Notes: a model not told the origin generated them from the sequence alone. DNA of 64,000 bases from Brachypodium distachyon (GCF_000005505.3 NC_016133.3:12710001-12774000); one strand, 5' to 3'. Shown: positions 1 through 12,725, counted from the first letter of the stretch. Translations and numbers: made by a program.

Positions 1-2602
1 TTTGGAAAAAAATAGAAATAGGAAAAATGAAGGGCTACGATGTCATGTGCACTTGATCCCTATGGGATTTTGTTTGCATCAAAATTTGTTTGCTTGCACC
101 AAATGATATCTTCCAAAAGGTTCGAGTGGATGAAAATTTTCCTATGAAATGTTCTTAGGAAAAAATGTTATAAGATTCAATCATACAAATCAAACGACCA
201 ACGTAGGAAAAATCTTCTATATCTAAGTAGGAGAACCCCACTACTTAATTTTTCTCGACATGCAAGTATGGCACATCATCACATCATTAATTTGTTCACA
301 TCTATTTAATGAAAAACTCACTTTTTTTCACATGCATACATGCCACTTTCTATCAAGCTATCACCACACTGAGTGAAGAATCTATCTTACAATTCTATTA
401 TTATATGTTTTCAATTCTGGATAATTTTTTGTTGCTACTCAATTTCACTCATGTATGTTAATTAAAATTTTCCGCAACAACGTGCGGCACATCATCTAGT
501 TCCTAAAGATTTCAGGCCTCCAAAATTCTTATGAAATCTTTGAATCAAAGGACTCCAAAATTCTTATAAAAATCTTTGAATCAAAGGAAGCCTAAAGTTC
601 CTCGGGTATCATCTCCCGCCTCTGCCTACATTGACTGGGCGGCCCAAATTATGGAGGCGCTTCGTTGTGTCAAAGATTTTACCACAACCTCTTTCTCTTC
701 CGGCTCAGCTCCAACCACTATGCAATTACCAGGGTTCAAGATTTCAGTTTAATTTCTCTCTAATTAATCCCTCCCAATACTTTCCAATACTCCTAGCGAA
801 TGGTAGAGCGAACGAGACCATAAGGGGAAAGATGACGAGCCCTGGCCGCAATAGTACTAATTTATCTGCCAACAGGGGGGTGCTCCTCCTGCTTAGGGCG
901 ACTAGAGCGCAACCACCCATTTTGTCAGGACGCATTCATTTGTGTCCGTCGGACAAAACGCACGTCCCAACACAACGAAGCCATCCACTTTTCCATCCGA
1001 TGAGACCCATTTTCGACTCAAATTGGTCCAGGTTTGGGTGTGGTCGGACAACGCGTAGACACTGTATTTGTCTTTCTTTATGCTCCCTTGTCCTTCCCTG
1101 ACCCGTTTTGTCTGTGACCAAAACTAAATAATAAAACATACCAAATGGGTGATCGTGTTGGGGGCACTAGCAGACCCAAACGGACACATGCCAGATAAGC
1201 CCCTCTGGGGTGTCCGGGTCACCATGCAAACAGATCAAAACACCAAAGCGTCCTCCTTTTCCTGGCGGCGGCGCTCCTCCTTGTCGACGCGGTGACGACG
1301 GATGCCGCCAAAGTGCTGAGGTAGCCAGGGTCCTCGTCACCGTCTCCTTCTTTCACCGATGGAGCCGCTAGGGTTTCTACCGACTCGCTCGAGTCGGCAA
1401 GCCTCGCGGCGCGGCGAGCGGCCATGTGGGTGGACTCGGTCTCGTCCCGCAGCGGCACGGGGATGCGGGGCAAGCTCTGCAGCCCTCTCCGCCTCCTCCC
1501 GGAGAAATGCCTTCCACCGCCGGGCCGTGTCAACGCTGGTATGCCAATGGTGGTACCAGCAGAGCGCTCCCTACCCGGCGAGCGCTGAGGGCGCGCCGCC
1601 TCCTCATCGGCGGATGCTCCGCCGCCGCTCGCATTCCCACACCATGGCGGGGAGCTAGGGTCCGGCCTCCGTGGCGAGCGGCGGAGCTTGAGCTCGAGCT
1701 ATTCACAGACCACATTTTCAATGAAATGTGGCGCCGGACGTGGAGGAGAGGACCGCGGAGGGGAGTTCGGATTTGGATCCGAACAGCCCCCCCCCCCCAG
1801 GATAATCTTGAGTTTGAGTCTAGCTAGGTGCATGTGTTTGTGTCCTAATCAGATCAGGAATGTGTCTATGCGTGAGTTAGTAGTGTTCATGTGCATGTGT
1901 GATTCAACGTGAGTTGTGTTCGAGTAGGATTAGTAGTTCGTATGGTGTTGGGCTTGTGCGTGTTTATATACGCATGCAACTCTCTAGCTTGTAATCAAGG
2001 TCGTGAGTTTTGAGTTCAGAGAAATAAAGAAAAGAGGGTACGTCACGTGCCCTTGGCAATAATCCGGTGATCGTCGTGTGCGTGTGCGTTTTTATGTGAT
2101 TGATACTTGGGCAACCCCCCCCCCCCCACGATACAAATAGGACAGAAATTCGGGCCGTTTCGCAAACCCGAATTAGGTTTTCAGTTTGCGGCACGTATCT
2201 AGTTTGGTCCTTTTTCGGCCCAAAACCGAAAACGCAGTTCGGATCGGCCGTTTATGGTAACTGCTAGAGTCGCTCATCTCTCATTTCTTTCTTTGCTTGG
2301 CAACCTTCCCTCCCCGGCCCCATCTCGCTGCCGAGCGCCCAACGGCCCAACTGTCAGGCTTAGAGTGTTGCCCGATAGTTAACAAGTGAAGAGGTATCTA
2401 CATTCATTTATCCAACGACGGACATTGAAGCAGACAGAACAACTTACTTCAACTGCCGTGAAGTTTCAAGCCTACGGTTTGTTTTCAATAGTTCTATTTA
2501 CTATTTCGGTGTTACCCTTGTCTGCTTTTATAAAAGACGAGCATGCGAGCTCTGTTATCTCATCTCTGAATTATCATCGATGTTAAACAAAACAATATAC
2601 GT
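1..2602. other. Intergenic region, no supported gene
   Basis: No open frame here has recognisable protein similarity. The first 600 bases are AT-rich. Positions 519-589 hold two imperfect copies of a unit of about 35 bases built around CCAAAATTCTTAT and TTTGAATCAAAGGA. Positions 1200-1780 are strongly GC-rich. On the minus strand about 1420-1560 a frame reads WYHHWHTSVDTARRW followed by an acidic, alanine-rich helix; it looks like a decayed coding fragment of unknown family. Two long cytosine tracts (12 at 1787-1798, 13 at 2115-2127) bracket about 320 bases. I infer old transposon debris but cannot name the family. Confidence 0.5.
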
Positions 2603-2650
2603 ACTCCCTCGGTCCGGAAATAAGCGGCTTTGATTTGTATAATACGGAGA
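2603..2650. mobile_element. Truncated Stowaway-type MITE end
   Basis: GTACTCCCTCGGTCCGGAAA followed by TAAGCGGC is the usual end of the grass Stowaway (Tc1/mariner) MITE family. No matching opposite end follows before the GC-rich leader of the epimerase gene, so only one terminus survives. It lies in the putative promoter of that gene. Confidence 0.5.
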
Positions 2651-2728
2651 ACTGTCGATAGGGACGAATTCCCCAGTGCTCTGGTGGTATACTTGGTCCC
2701 TGATCCCCAGCGGGATCTGACACCAACT

Positions 2729-2838
2729 CCGTCGCTCGTCTTCCTCCTCGAGCGAGCGCCGGCACCCCCTCCCGCTCCCGTTCCCGAGCGCTCCAGCCCC
2801 CTCGCTCCGTCGCTCGTCTTCCTCCTCGCGCGAGCGCC
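2729..2838 (+). repeat. 32-bp direct repeat in the epimerase leader
   Basis: Positions 2729-2760 and 2807-2838 are near-identical 32-base copies, both starting CCGTCGCTCGTCTTCCTCCT and differing at one base, 78 bases apart. The stretch is CT-rich and ends just before a good 5' splice site (GCAG/GTATCT at 2849). It is therefore probably the non-coding first exon of the downstream UDP-arabinose 4-epimerase gene. The transcript boundary is inferred. Confidence 0.5.
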
Positions 2839-3971
2839 ACCACCGCAGGTATCTATCTCCCCTTCAATTCTCTCGTTCCCGACCGTTTCTCCTCCCATCA
2901 CCCCACCAACAGATCCCGCCCTCTAGCTCCCCGTTTCATCTCCTTAATCTTCCCCAATTCGTAACTGAGGCAAAAATCAAGCCCTACCTTGCCCTACCGG
3001 GTCCTCCGCTCTTGCTCCCAATAAATGATTCCTGTTCAATCCCATTTCTCTAGGATGATATGATATCGCCGTGACTGACTCATGCTGTATGCCACTGTAG
3101 GGATTCCACCATTGCCGGAAGAGAAAGATCGCTCCTGCGGTGGCGAGTAGAGGTTCCACCATTGGCAGCTGATTCTCAAGGAGCAGGATTCTTACATGAT
3201 CCCTGTAAACAGGAGGGCAACTCAGCCTAGAGCTGGTAGATCTTCGTGCCCTTTCTCTTGGTTATTACTGTTGCTGCAGATAAATATATGCCTAATGCCA
3301 TGGCTTTTTCACCCCACGAGTCCTTGAGCATGTGTGCCAACCAGTAGTTGCCATTCTTTGTGTTTAGTTAGTCCATCTAATCCATGCCCCATGAGGCCAT
3401 GATACAAAGTGATTTTTTTTTATTTTTTTTGCAATGTTCCACCTGAAAAGCTGTCTTTTTTTTACCTCGCAATGCGATTCATTTGGTGTACAAGCACATG
3501 CCTAGCTTTCAGAGGCATAAGCGTGCGTATGAGTAGAGCTGCGGCGTTTAATATGGAAAGTAGTAGCATCTCTTTTGGTATTATTTTTGTCTGCATTTCT
3601 TCTGCCTGAAGTAATTCTTGTTACGTGGACGTTAATGATTATAGTTGATAGAAAGATAGGCAAGTTGAAGTAAAGCTATTATGTGCAATATTTAAACTGA
3701 AGTCAACTGGACATGTGCAACCATTCCAATTTAGTCTTTAAGCAAACAGTTGCCACTTTGCTGCAATCGCATTTTAAGTCAAGTTCACAGTATACTTACT
3801 GGTTACTGCACATATGTGCAAAGAGAATTTCATTTTTTTGTGAGGTCCACAGAGCACACTAGTTTGCTCCGTTTGTTTGGTCATGAGTATGCTTCAACTT
3901 AATCAATTAGCATAAATTTGTAGTAGTACATCTTGTTTCCTTCATGGCCTATGTTTCTGTTGTTGATAGGG

Positions 3972-6900
3972 ATGGAGTACTTCGATGCTAGGCGCAAGCC
4001 ACATAATGTCGGGAAAGTCATGGTGGCCCTGGTTGTCATAGTGCTCTGTATATTTGTTCTGAAGCAATCTCCTGGTTTTGGTGGCAATAATGTGGTAAGA
4101 TGTACATGTATCTCTTATCCTTTTTCCTCCAATCATGTTCCTTCAAATCTGCTTGTCTGGATCGGTTTTTCTCACTTTCACAACACAATTAAAGATCAAA
4201 AGTACTGGGTCTTAAAAACTCTGCTCTGAGCTTTCTTTTCTTTTGTTTTATTGATACACACTTCATTGAATAATCTGTTTTAGTCTCAAGCAACTGTAAG
4301 AGTAACAGCAAAGCATATCACATCACTTAGGTTATGGAACACTTCCTTGTATAGTCAGCACAAAACAATAAACACAGCTATTCTAGTTATTTCTCATGCA
4401 CATCTTTACTTCTCCTCTTTGTAGTGCTAACACTCAGATGATGGAACTGACACCCTTCCAGCCAAATAGGCTTTGTTATTGCAATGTGGTTTACAATAGG
4501 ACGTGGTCCAACTTGAACTTTCATAACTATGTTTGTTGGCACTTCTTGGTGTGGCGAGTTGGGGTCCTAACAAATTGGAGCTTCCATCCATTATGGTAGT
4601 TGTATATTATGACAGCTAAGCTACCTGAATAAATAACTCACCTTTTCATGTTGAAGAAAACTATGAGATGAGTCTGCAGATGTAGATAGCTCACATCTCT
4701 GAAACTACAGGTTGATAATTTAGTGCGCTGGAAGAAAGTTTGATAAGACATTTTAGAAGCTGTTGCGAAAAGCTCTTAAATAAACACACTGACTTTGTTC
4801 CACAGAATCATATATAAGCCGATGTACATATATAAATTTGCCTCGGGTTGTGTGTGGTGAAGCTTGGGTATGACACCATTGGAGCTGAAGAAATTTTCTG
4901 GGTTACGAGTAGATGAGTCAGACAAAATCATTTACTTCCCAATTTGATTCAAAGTGTTAGATAAGGAAGTAAAGCCTGGATTAATTCTATTTGCTTACAC
5001 TTTTGATCACTTCATGCAAGATCTTTCATTTGTTTTCCCTTTTTATTTTGCTGATATGATCATCATGCTATTCTTACATCTTCCTTCATTTAAATTCAAA
5101 ACTGTAAAGCTGATTCTGGTGGATATACCCCTGCAGTTTTCTCGCCATGAACCTGGGGTTACCCATGTCTTGGTGACAGGAGGAGCTGGCTATATTGGTT
5201 CACATGCCGCATTACGTCTGTTAAAGGATAATTATCGAGTTACCATTGTGGTAGTTGTTTTTTTTCTTTATGTTGAATATCTGAATTAATTTGTTCGGCA
5301 GATCCTCACTCTTGATGAATTATGTTTATTCTTCTAGGATAATCTTTCTAGAGGAAATAAGGGAGCAGTAAAGGTTCTCCAAGAATTGTTTCCGGAGCCT
5401 GGGAGACTTCAATTCATCTATGCTGATCTTGGGGATCAAAAATCTGTATCCTCATTTTATGCTTATAATACTATCTACTTGTCCTTTCTTCAGTTATATT
5501 CAAGCTCTTGTTTGGCACTTAACCAGATTCCAGGTCAACAAGGTATTTGCTCAAAATGCATTTGATGCTGTGATGCACTTTGCAGCTGTTGCCTACGTGG
5601 GTGAGAGTACAATGGAACCTCTTAGGTGAGTTATTGCCTTATTGATAGTTCGACCCTTCCATTGAGTTTCAGGGAGGGTTCCAGTTACCATATTAAGCCC
5701 CACCCACCTTACTCTTTAGTGCATGCTTGTGTAGAATGACCTATGTATATTGCACTAGGGGAAAAGACACCTTATGTTTTTTTTCTTAACAGACAGCTTT
5801 TGTATAATCCATGGCACACTAATGTTAACACCTCAATCATGCACTTGATAATGTTGTAGTTCTTCAGATACTGCTATTAAATGTTTGACAGTCTCAACTA
5901 CTCAACAGGTATTATCACAATATTACATCGAACACCTTACTGATTTTGGAGGCTATGGCTTCTCATGGAGTCAAGACCCTTATTTACTCTAGTACCTGTG
6001 CCACCTATGGAGAACCCGAGAAGATGCCTATAATAGAAACGACACCTCAGGTAGTTATTTTTAAGATGCTTCTTTAAGTGCAGGTGATTATTTCTTAGGT
6101 GTCCTTTAGAAAGGCTATGTTTCCGGATAGTTGTTCCATTTCATCTTTGCATCGCTGAAAAGGCAAATCCAAATCTGTTACTTAAATAATTTATTATTCA
6201 CTTCCTTATAGTTCTTTGTATTTACCTGTGGGATTTTTCAGATATTTGTGGTATTCTTTCCTAATTAGTTGATACTGTACCTTCATGCAGTTGCCAATTA
6301 ACCCCTATGGAAAAGCCAAGAAAATGGCAGAGGACATCATACTAGATTTCTCGAAGAGAACGGATATGGCTGTCATGATTTTAAGGTTGGTTATTTCTCA
6401 ACTTATACAAGTTAAGAATTTCTGAGCGCATAATTGATTTGGACTGACGAAAAAATTCTGTCTTAGATATTTCAATGTTATTGGATCAGACCCAGAGGGA
6501 AGATTAGGTGAAGCTCCTAGGCCTGAACTACGAGAGCATGGAAGGATCTCTGGGGCATGCTTTGATGCAGCATTAGGAGTCATTTCAGGATTGAAGGTAT
6601 TTTCCTCCCTGGTAGTTTAGTCTGTTGCTGCATACCAAGTTGTGCATATGAGTTTTTTCTTATTACAAAGTAAATACCAGGCCTGTATTATTGATACTAA
6701 AAGGTAATTTAGTGGTGAAGCTGATGAATATTCATGAATTAATTGCAGGTTAAAGGAACAGATTATTCTACAGCTGATGGAACCTGCGTAAGAGACTACA
6801 TTGATGTCACAGATCTAGTAGATGCTCATGTGAAAGCACTCAACAAGGCAGAGCCTAGTAAAGTTGGCATTTACAATGTTGGCACTGGAAGAGGTTTGAC

Positions 6901-7457
6901 AATACGAGATTTCTGTATTATTTACGTAAATGCGCTTAATTATTTGCTCATACAAGGACAGATCATGTCTTTCAATTAAACGATACGTAATCAATTACTG
7001 AAAGTTGGCATAGAAGAGCATGCAAAGAATGATTCTGGATAAAAAAAATCTTTGCTGAATATACATGAAAAGTCTGCATAAGGGTTATATACTAATACCA
7101 TGATGTGTATCAAAATGGAAGAATAATTGAAGTTCTCCTATCAAATCGTCTCCCGATTCATCTCCTGTATTCAATGTGCTGTCACTGTCAGCACCAACCT
7201 GCCCTGATATATCTATGGTCTTCTATTCAGGTCGTTCAGTTAAGGAGTTTGTGGATGCCTGCAAACAGGCAACTGGGGTTGACATCAAAGTAGAGTACCT
7301 CAGCAGGCGGCCAGGAGACTATGCCGAAGTATTCAGTGACCCTGCAAAGATCAACAAGGAGCTAAACTGGACTGCGCAACATACCGACCTCAAGGAGAGC
7401 CTGTCGGTCGCATGGAGATGGCAGAAGTCGCATCCGCATGGCTATGGGGCAAACTAA
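3972..7457 (+). CDS. UEL-3: UDP-arabinose 4-epimerase (UDP-xylose 4-epimerase), Golgi type II membrane protein
   Basis: Interconverts UDP-xylose and UDP-arabinopyranose, supplying arabinose for cell-wall arabinoxylan and arabinogalactan. Eight coding exons join in frame to 391 residues: 3972-4094, 5137-5250, 5338-5445, 5534-5625, 5909-6050, 6291-6385, 6467-6596, then 6749-6893 with 7231-7457 (nine segments in all). Residues 1-15 are cytosolic and basic. About 16-30 form one membrane anchor. TGGAGYIG at 55-62 is the NAD-binding Rossmann loop, [10 protein letters not shown] starts near 173, and Tyr199 with Lys203 (PYGKAKK) is the short-chain dehydrogenase catalytic pair. The start [14 protein letters not shown] matches the rice UEL-3 type as I recall it. 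Length and motifs are complete and no break is seen. The leader appears to contain a long intron (about 2849 to before 3972). UDP-glucose 4-epimerases are related but lack the N-terminal anchor. Confidence 0.95.
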
Positions 7458-8714
7458 ATACAGCCTGCCAGCCAATAACTCCGCTGAAATCTCGATACAT
7501 ATGATTCATTAGTTAGTGTGGTATAGGATCCTGGTGCTATACTCCTTCCAAAGTCTGCTTCGTTCTTACACCTTCTCTTCTTTTTTCGTTTTTCAAAGGT
7601 TTGTCTTTTGCTAGCGCAAATGTAATCAGCGATCCGGGTATGCTGGAAATCCTGGAAGCAGTCCTGCAAGAGGAGATTGTTGATCAAAAGAATTGTACAT
7701 CTCTTCTGCCATTCCAATCTTTACTGTTGTTATCTCCGAAACGGGTTGTGAATTTCCTGATGTGTTTGGCTGCATTGTTCTAGAGCAACATGGTCGTGCA
7801 ACATATCTACCCGTTTCCTTTCAGCACCATTTGTCCTGCAACCATTTTCTTTCAGTATCATTTAGGATGTATCTGGACAAGTGGATTTTGCATGTGTTCA
7901 CGTAAAATTCTTGCTATCCTTTGAAACTGCGTGCCTCCTTTTATTTTTTTGAGCAAAAAACTTCATGCCTTCCAAGGTCTAAACCATTCTCAAATTACGC
8001 CGAGAAGCCTATGCAAGTTCCATCTATGGCGAAAATTCTTGGTCGGAATCCTTGAAAAATGGCTGCCCAAAATCATCAGAAAAAAAGGTACCTGTGATAA
8101 TACAACCAGGATTGCATCTCAAATCAGAATCACCAACAGCGACAGGATTGCATCTGCACCTGACGCTCGTCAGTTCCCATCAGTTAACAGCTGCCTAACG
8201 ACAGAGAACCTTGTCTCAAGTCTCAACCTCTTCACCCGAAGATGCAAACAACCCAACCTTCATCAATACATACAAAATGCATTCCTTATGTAGTTTCATG
8301 AGTGACATCCAGATCTCAACAGTGAGACCCTGCCAGCAGTTTGGTGGCCAGTAGAGCATTTTGGGATTGCTTGTTTGTGTGAGGCAAGTAGAAAATGGAA
8401 ACAAACAGGAGACTGCTTTGGGACAGTGACTACTGACTAGACTAGCAGCAACAGGTGACCAAAACACACGCACACACATGTAATAATATATGCAACAACA
8501 GAGCACACATGTGGATTGGATTGTGCAAATACCCACCAAACATTTCTTCTGGAGAAGAAAGAACTTGTTTCACCATCATCACTGTCATCACATTTATTCT
8601 TCAGTTCGAGATGGATACGAATTTCTGAAAGTATGCTGCATTAAAAGCTAGTTTTCTTCGCTCTACATCGCGATAATCGTGGTGTCGCGCCATGACAACG
8701 AACGCGGTTGCATC
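7458..8714. other. 3' UTR of the epimerase and intergenic DNA
   Basis: The 3' UTR probably runs to about 7.75-7.9 kb, judging by T-rich sequence and the absence of further coding similarity. From 7.9 to 8.7 kb I see only short frames with no recognisable family and no clear repeat. Confidence 0.4.
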
Positions 8715-8724
8715 AATCCCATGT

Positions 8725-9004
8725 ATACCTAGGCATGGGTGACCCGGCCCGAAGCCCGACGTCCCGGGCCGGGCTCGGGCCTCACTTTCCCATCCCAAGC
8801 CCGGCCCGAAAGCCCGAAATGATTAAAACGGGTATTTTTTTTAAGGAAAAATAGGTATAAAAATCATTTATTTATTCTGAAAATAATTATTTTAATGCTT
8901 AAATGGCCTATTTTTGAGGTTTCGGGCCGTGCCGGGCAAGGCTCGGGCTTCAGGTTTGACCGTCGGGCTTTATACCCGGCCCGGCCCGGGGTTTGCCCAG
9001 ATAT
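8725..9004. mobile_element. Small non-autonomous hAT-like element
   Basis: About 280 bases flanked by the 10-base direct repeat AATCCCATGT (8715-8724 and 9005-9014), compatible with the 8-bp target duplication of hAT elements plus two chance bases. The ends are imperfect inverted repeats: ATACCTAGGCATGGGTGACC on the left against ATATCTGGGCAAACC read inward from the right. Both subterminal regions are packed with GGCCCG/CGGGCC motifs typical of grass hAT relics, around an AT-rich core. There is no coding capacity. The superfamily assignment is inferred from target-site length and motif style. Confidence 0.65.
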
Positions 9005-9519
9005 AATCCCATGTGAGACAAAGGGAGGTAAGTTAAATTTAAAACCATGTAAACTACCTCGGTACATCTTTTGGAACACAACCGAAAACACCCGAAAAAT
9101 GCGTACGTAATCCTGCATGAAATTCCGATACTATTTCACGTTTCATTTACCTTTGTTTGCCCGGTTGCCTGAATTATTTCTCTTCCTTGAGAAAAACTAT
9201 TCCTAGTTTCCCCCTCCTTTCTCAAACATAGCTTCTGAATTTTGTTTCAACATCTATTTACTGTTTTTCTTATTACAGGAGATCGCATTTTTTTTTAGAT
9301 CAATGGAGGATCACGGAATCACAGTTAGTTACCTCTCATTTTTTTAGAACAAAGTTACTCCACTTTTTTTTTTAGGCCTACTCCACTTTTTTTTGGAGGT
9401 TCAGAGTAAGTTTATTTTTAGAACAAGTCACTCATCTGAGTCATCTCTGACGGAGAACCAAATGCACACAGCCCAATATACACTCATTGCTTACGGGGCT
9501 TGTAACAGCCCATCATGTC

Positions 9520-9560
9520 CAGGCCCATATTCTCGAAGCCACTGCTCCTAGGGTTTCTCT
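9520..9560 (+). promoter_or_regulatory. Ribosomal-protein promoter motifs: site II-like GGCCCA and telo box
   Basis: AGGCCCAT near 9521-9528 is a TCP-type site II element and TAGGGTTT at 9549-9556 is a telo box. This pairing is characteristic of plant ribosomal-protein promoters and leaders. It lies 130-170 bases upstream of the eL41 start codon. Function is inferred from known plant promoters. Confidence 0.6.
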
Positions 9561-9689
9561 TCTTGTAACCCCCGAGGCGCCGTCTTCCTCCCACTTCCCC
9601 CCATTCTCCCCACCGCCGCCGCCGCAGGAGAAGAGAAGCAGCAGCCGCGCCAAGGAAGGAGAGAGGAGTTCGCAAGGAGGCGACCGACG

Positions 9690-11266
9690 ATGAGGGCCAA
9701 GGTAACATCCGCACGCCCCTAATCCCCGGAAAACCCATATCTGGTCCTGTTATTCCAGTTCTTACCTTAGATCCGTCCATGGCGATGGATGCTTGGCTTT
9801 GTTAGTTCGTTCTGTTCATGGTCGGGAGCTATGATTACAAAGAGAGAGGCTCGAGTGGCGCGAACGGAACAAGTTCTCGGGAAACCCTAGCGAGCCGGCA
9901 GATCTCGCCGTCCGCCTCGCTCGTGCCCACGCCCGGTTGCTGCCCCTACGGCGGCGCCGGACGCCGGGACGAGCAGCTGCTTAGCCGGGTTTGGGACGGT
10001 GGAACGCGAGGTGCCGCCTGCCGGTCCTCGCTGCGGCGGCGGCGGTGGAGACGGAGGGAGTATTTATTTGAGACTTTTGGTCGATCGATCGATCTTTGGA
10101 TGGATCGTGTGGGCTTGGTATCTCGTGTTCCGTTTGCTCCAAATCCCGTGCTCGGAGTTGCTCGTGCGGTGGCGCGGGCGCTCGGTCGTGCGTCGGTCTG
10201 TCGGCTCGTTAGGGTTTCCCTGCCACGGTGAAGGTTTCCTAATACACTTGATATGAGCCCTCGAGTTGTTGAACTATTTCAGATCTTGCTGCGTCCGATA
10301 GATCACCGTGTTGATCTTACATTCAATTGTATATGCGCTGTCTTTTATTTTGGTTTGTTCAACGCATAACACGGTCTAGTGCTTGCTTCTTTAGTCCTCT
10401 CTGTTTGCTGTCGGCGCCAATTTACCTGTTGTTTCTTCAGTGATACGAGTAGTACCATGAAACTGTGTTACCTGGTTGTATCATCATAGGCTTATAAGTG
10501 TGTTCTGTAGAATATTGTTAGAAAATGTAGAACGTAGACAAATTACTCATGTGCTTGCCAATCACCAGTTCAGTTGGCCTTGGAAGGATGTTCATAATGA
10601 GCAGACTAATGAGAATTCTTGAGATTCTCAATAGAAGGCGATTTTCTTGCGTGCTTGCTTTTTACCAGTTCATTATCTCTAGATGGATGATAATAATTGA
10701 TAGACTGCCATGTGGTTGTAGAATGGACAAATGGTATTAAGTAATTAGATGATTTCCTATGTTAAATTGTCACGTAGTTGTAGCATTGAGTAGGTGATGA
10801 ACTCCCATGTTGAACTGCCATGTAGTTGTAGCATATACAATGCTTTCACGGTCACAAATTGTGCTTCTTTTTTTTTGCTTTTCCTGGTTTGTTCTGCTTT
10901 GTTTACTATCTGTACCTGGCAAACCCATTAAGTCGATGGAGTTGCTTCTGTTTATTTTGGAAACAAAATGCCTGTTGAGTCTGCCATTTGTTAGTCATCT
11001 GTGCAGCCATACTGTAGTTCTTGTGTTCCTCTACTGACAGCTTTTGAAACTTTTCTTACTGTTTCTGAAATGCCTTTGAGATTGTCTTTTATTTGTCCTC
11101 TGTTATATAGTTCATGTGTTCCTCTACCGATATTTTTTGAGATAATTACATCTGTAACGGTTTCTGATGCCATTTCTAATGGATTTATCTTATGATCCAG
11201 TGGAAGAAGAAGCGCATGAGGAGGCTGAAGAGGAAGCGCCGAAAGATGAGGCAGCGATCGAAGTAG
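9690..11266 (+). CDS. RPL41: 60S ribosomal protein eL41
   Basis: Smallest eukaryotic ribosomal protein, lying at the interface of the 60S and 40S subunits. Exon 1 codes for only four residues (9690-9701, MRAK, then GTAACA). Exon 2 is 11201-11266 after TGATCCAG and codes for the remaining 21 residues plus the stop TAG, giving a 25-residue, almost wholly Lys/Arg/Met peptide (WKKKRMRRLKRKRRKMRQRS in exon 2). That is the invariant eL41 sequence and length. The 1,499-bp intron after the fourth codon is T-rich, as plant introns are. The protein is too short for routine ORF calling. The GC-rich leader from about 9.55 kb and a 3' UTR to about 11.5 kb fit a highly expressed housekeeping gene. Confidence 0.95.
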
Positions 11267-11509
11267 GCCGGCTCAGGGAGACGGATGATGAGGGTGGTGG
11301 TGATGGTGTGTTGTAGCTATCCATGTCTTTGGGCTGCGACTGTCTTGGCACGGCATCTCCACCATTCATCTGTCGAACCGCTGCTTGTTTCAGACCTGCA
11401 CTTGACCTGATGTTATTGTTGCTTTTAGTACTATCAGGAGTTTTGCACTTGGAACCAATCAGCTATCGTGTAAGAACTATGTTGAGGAGCTTTATTTGCT
11501 GCTAATATC

Positions 11510-12702
11510 CAGCCATCATATTTTTCCTGTGTTGTTCTATGTCTTCTTTTCCTGCATTTATCATTGTTATGTTGGTGCTCCCTCTCTGTTGACGACCTGC
11601 GCAGTTAGCATTAGCTAATCGGATGACTAGCTGGAGGTGCGAGCGTCCATTGGCATTTGGCCTCTTTCGGTGAAGCAGGCCGCCAGTTTCGTGTTGTCTG
11701 GAGGAGCATCAGGTACTATAAATAATTTTGACCAATTCTGAATACGATTCAAGATTATTAGACCCAAGAGACCAAATGTTCAACCTACGTTTGAACATGG
11801 GCTGAATATTACATGGATCCAGTGAGCTCCACTGCATGTAACGAACGGCACCTCTCTCCTTATGGTTGGCCAAGTGTGAACGAATTTTTCTTAATGTTGT
11901 ACATATCATCATGCCAAGTGCGTTTGGAACCCCCCAATCCAATAAAAAATAAACTTGATTTGAATTTGTGATTCGTATTTGAACTCTCTTTTTTGAAATA
12001 ATGATCTCACTTTATGTATTCAACATAATGAATACAATTGATTGAGAAATACCTAAAACAACTACTACAAAGATTTCGGATAAACCAAAAGTTACATGAA
12101 TAATAACAAGACGACAACAAAGCCATTCATTTTGATATTTTCTAAATCTTTTGTACGAAACCTAGAAGATCAAACGTGTACAAGTTTGGCTAACCTTGTA
12201 GATTTACGTAGCCGCATGCGCCCCCCACTCGAGCGGTTGAGAGCCTAAAATCATTGGACGCGGCGGGCTAGGGGCACGCATCTCTCAAGGAAAATTCACA
12301 CTGTTGACTCGTTGCTTAACCGATGAGAAAGAATACCAAAATCACAATGGAACGGAAGGACTAATAAATTAGCAAATAGATCCAGTCCTGTGTCTCTGCC
12401 CTAGCTCGTCTTCTGTTCTCCCCATCGTCGCTGCCGCCGCCACAGCCCGTACTCGCCCACGCTGGCTCGCCTCCTTCCTCTCTCGTCACGTTGGCGCCAC
12501 GTTGGCTCCGACGAGTGGGCTCTCCTGTCAAGTTTTGCATCAAAATGCAGTCAACTGTGAAATCAGTGCGCGAGAGTACAATGGACCACAAAAGCGGTGG
12601 TGATTTGAAAAAATAAAAAAATGTGGTTTTCCGTGTCTCAAATGTGGTGGTTTTGAATAATTTTCTCTAATATTAATAGATGGTGGTTTGTGTTATCTAA
12701 AG
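11510..12702. other. Intergenic region, nothing firm
   Basis: The tail of the eL41 3' UTR is followed by AT-rich sequence. About 11990-12140 reads like degraded transposon sequence (TTTTTTGAAATAATGATCTC and downstream) but has no diagnostic ends. About 12360-12590 is moderately GC-rich with only a short minus-strand frame of no known family. Confidence 0.35.
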
Positions 12703-12725
12703 TATTCCCTCCGATCGGAGGAATA
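12703..12725. repeat. Near-perfect palindrome made of two MITE ends
   Basis: TATTCCCTCCGATC joined to GATCGGAGGAATA (sharing the central GATC) is a 23-base palindrome. Each arm matches the terminal sequence of the Stowaway elements in this window, including the flanking TA. It looks like two termini with the interior deleted, about 270 bases upstream of the SNAPIN-like gene. Confidence 0.55.
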
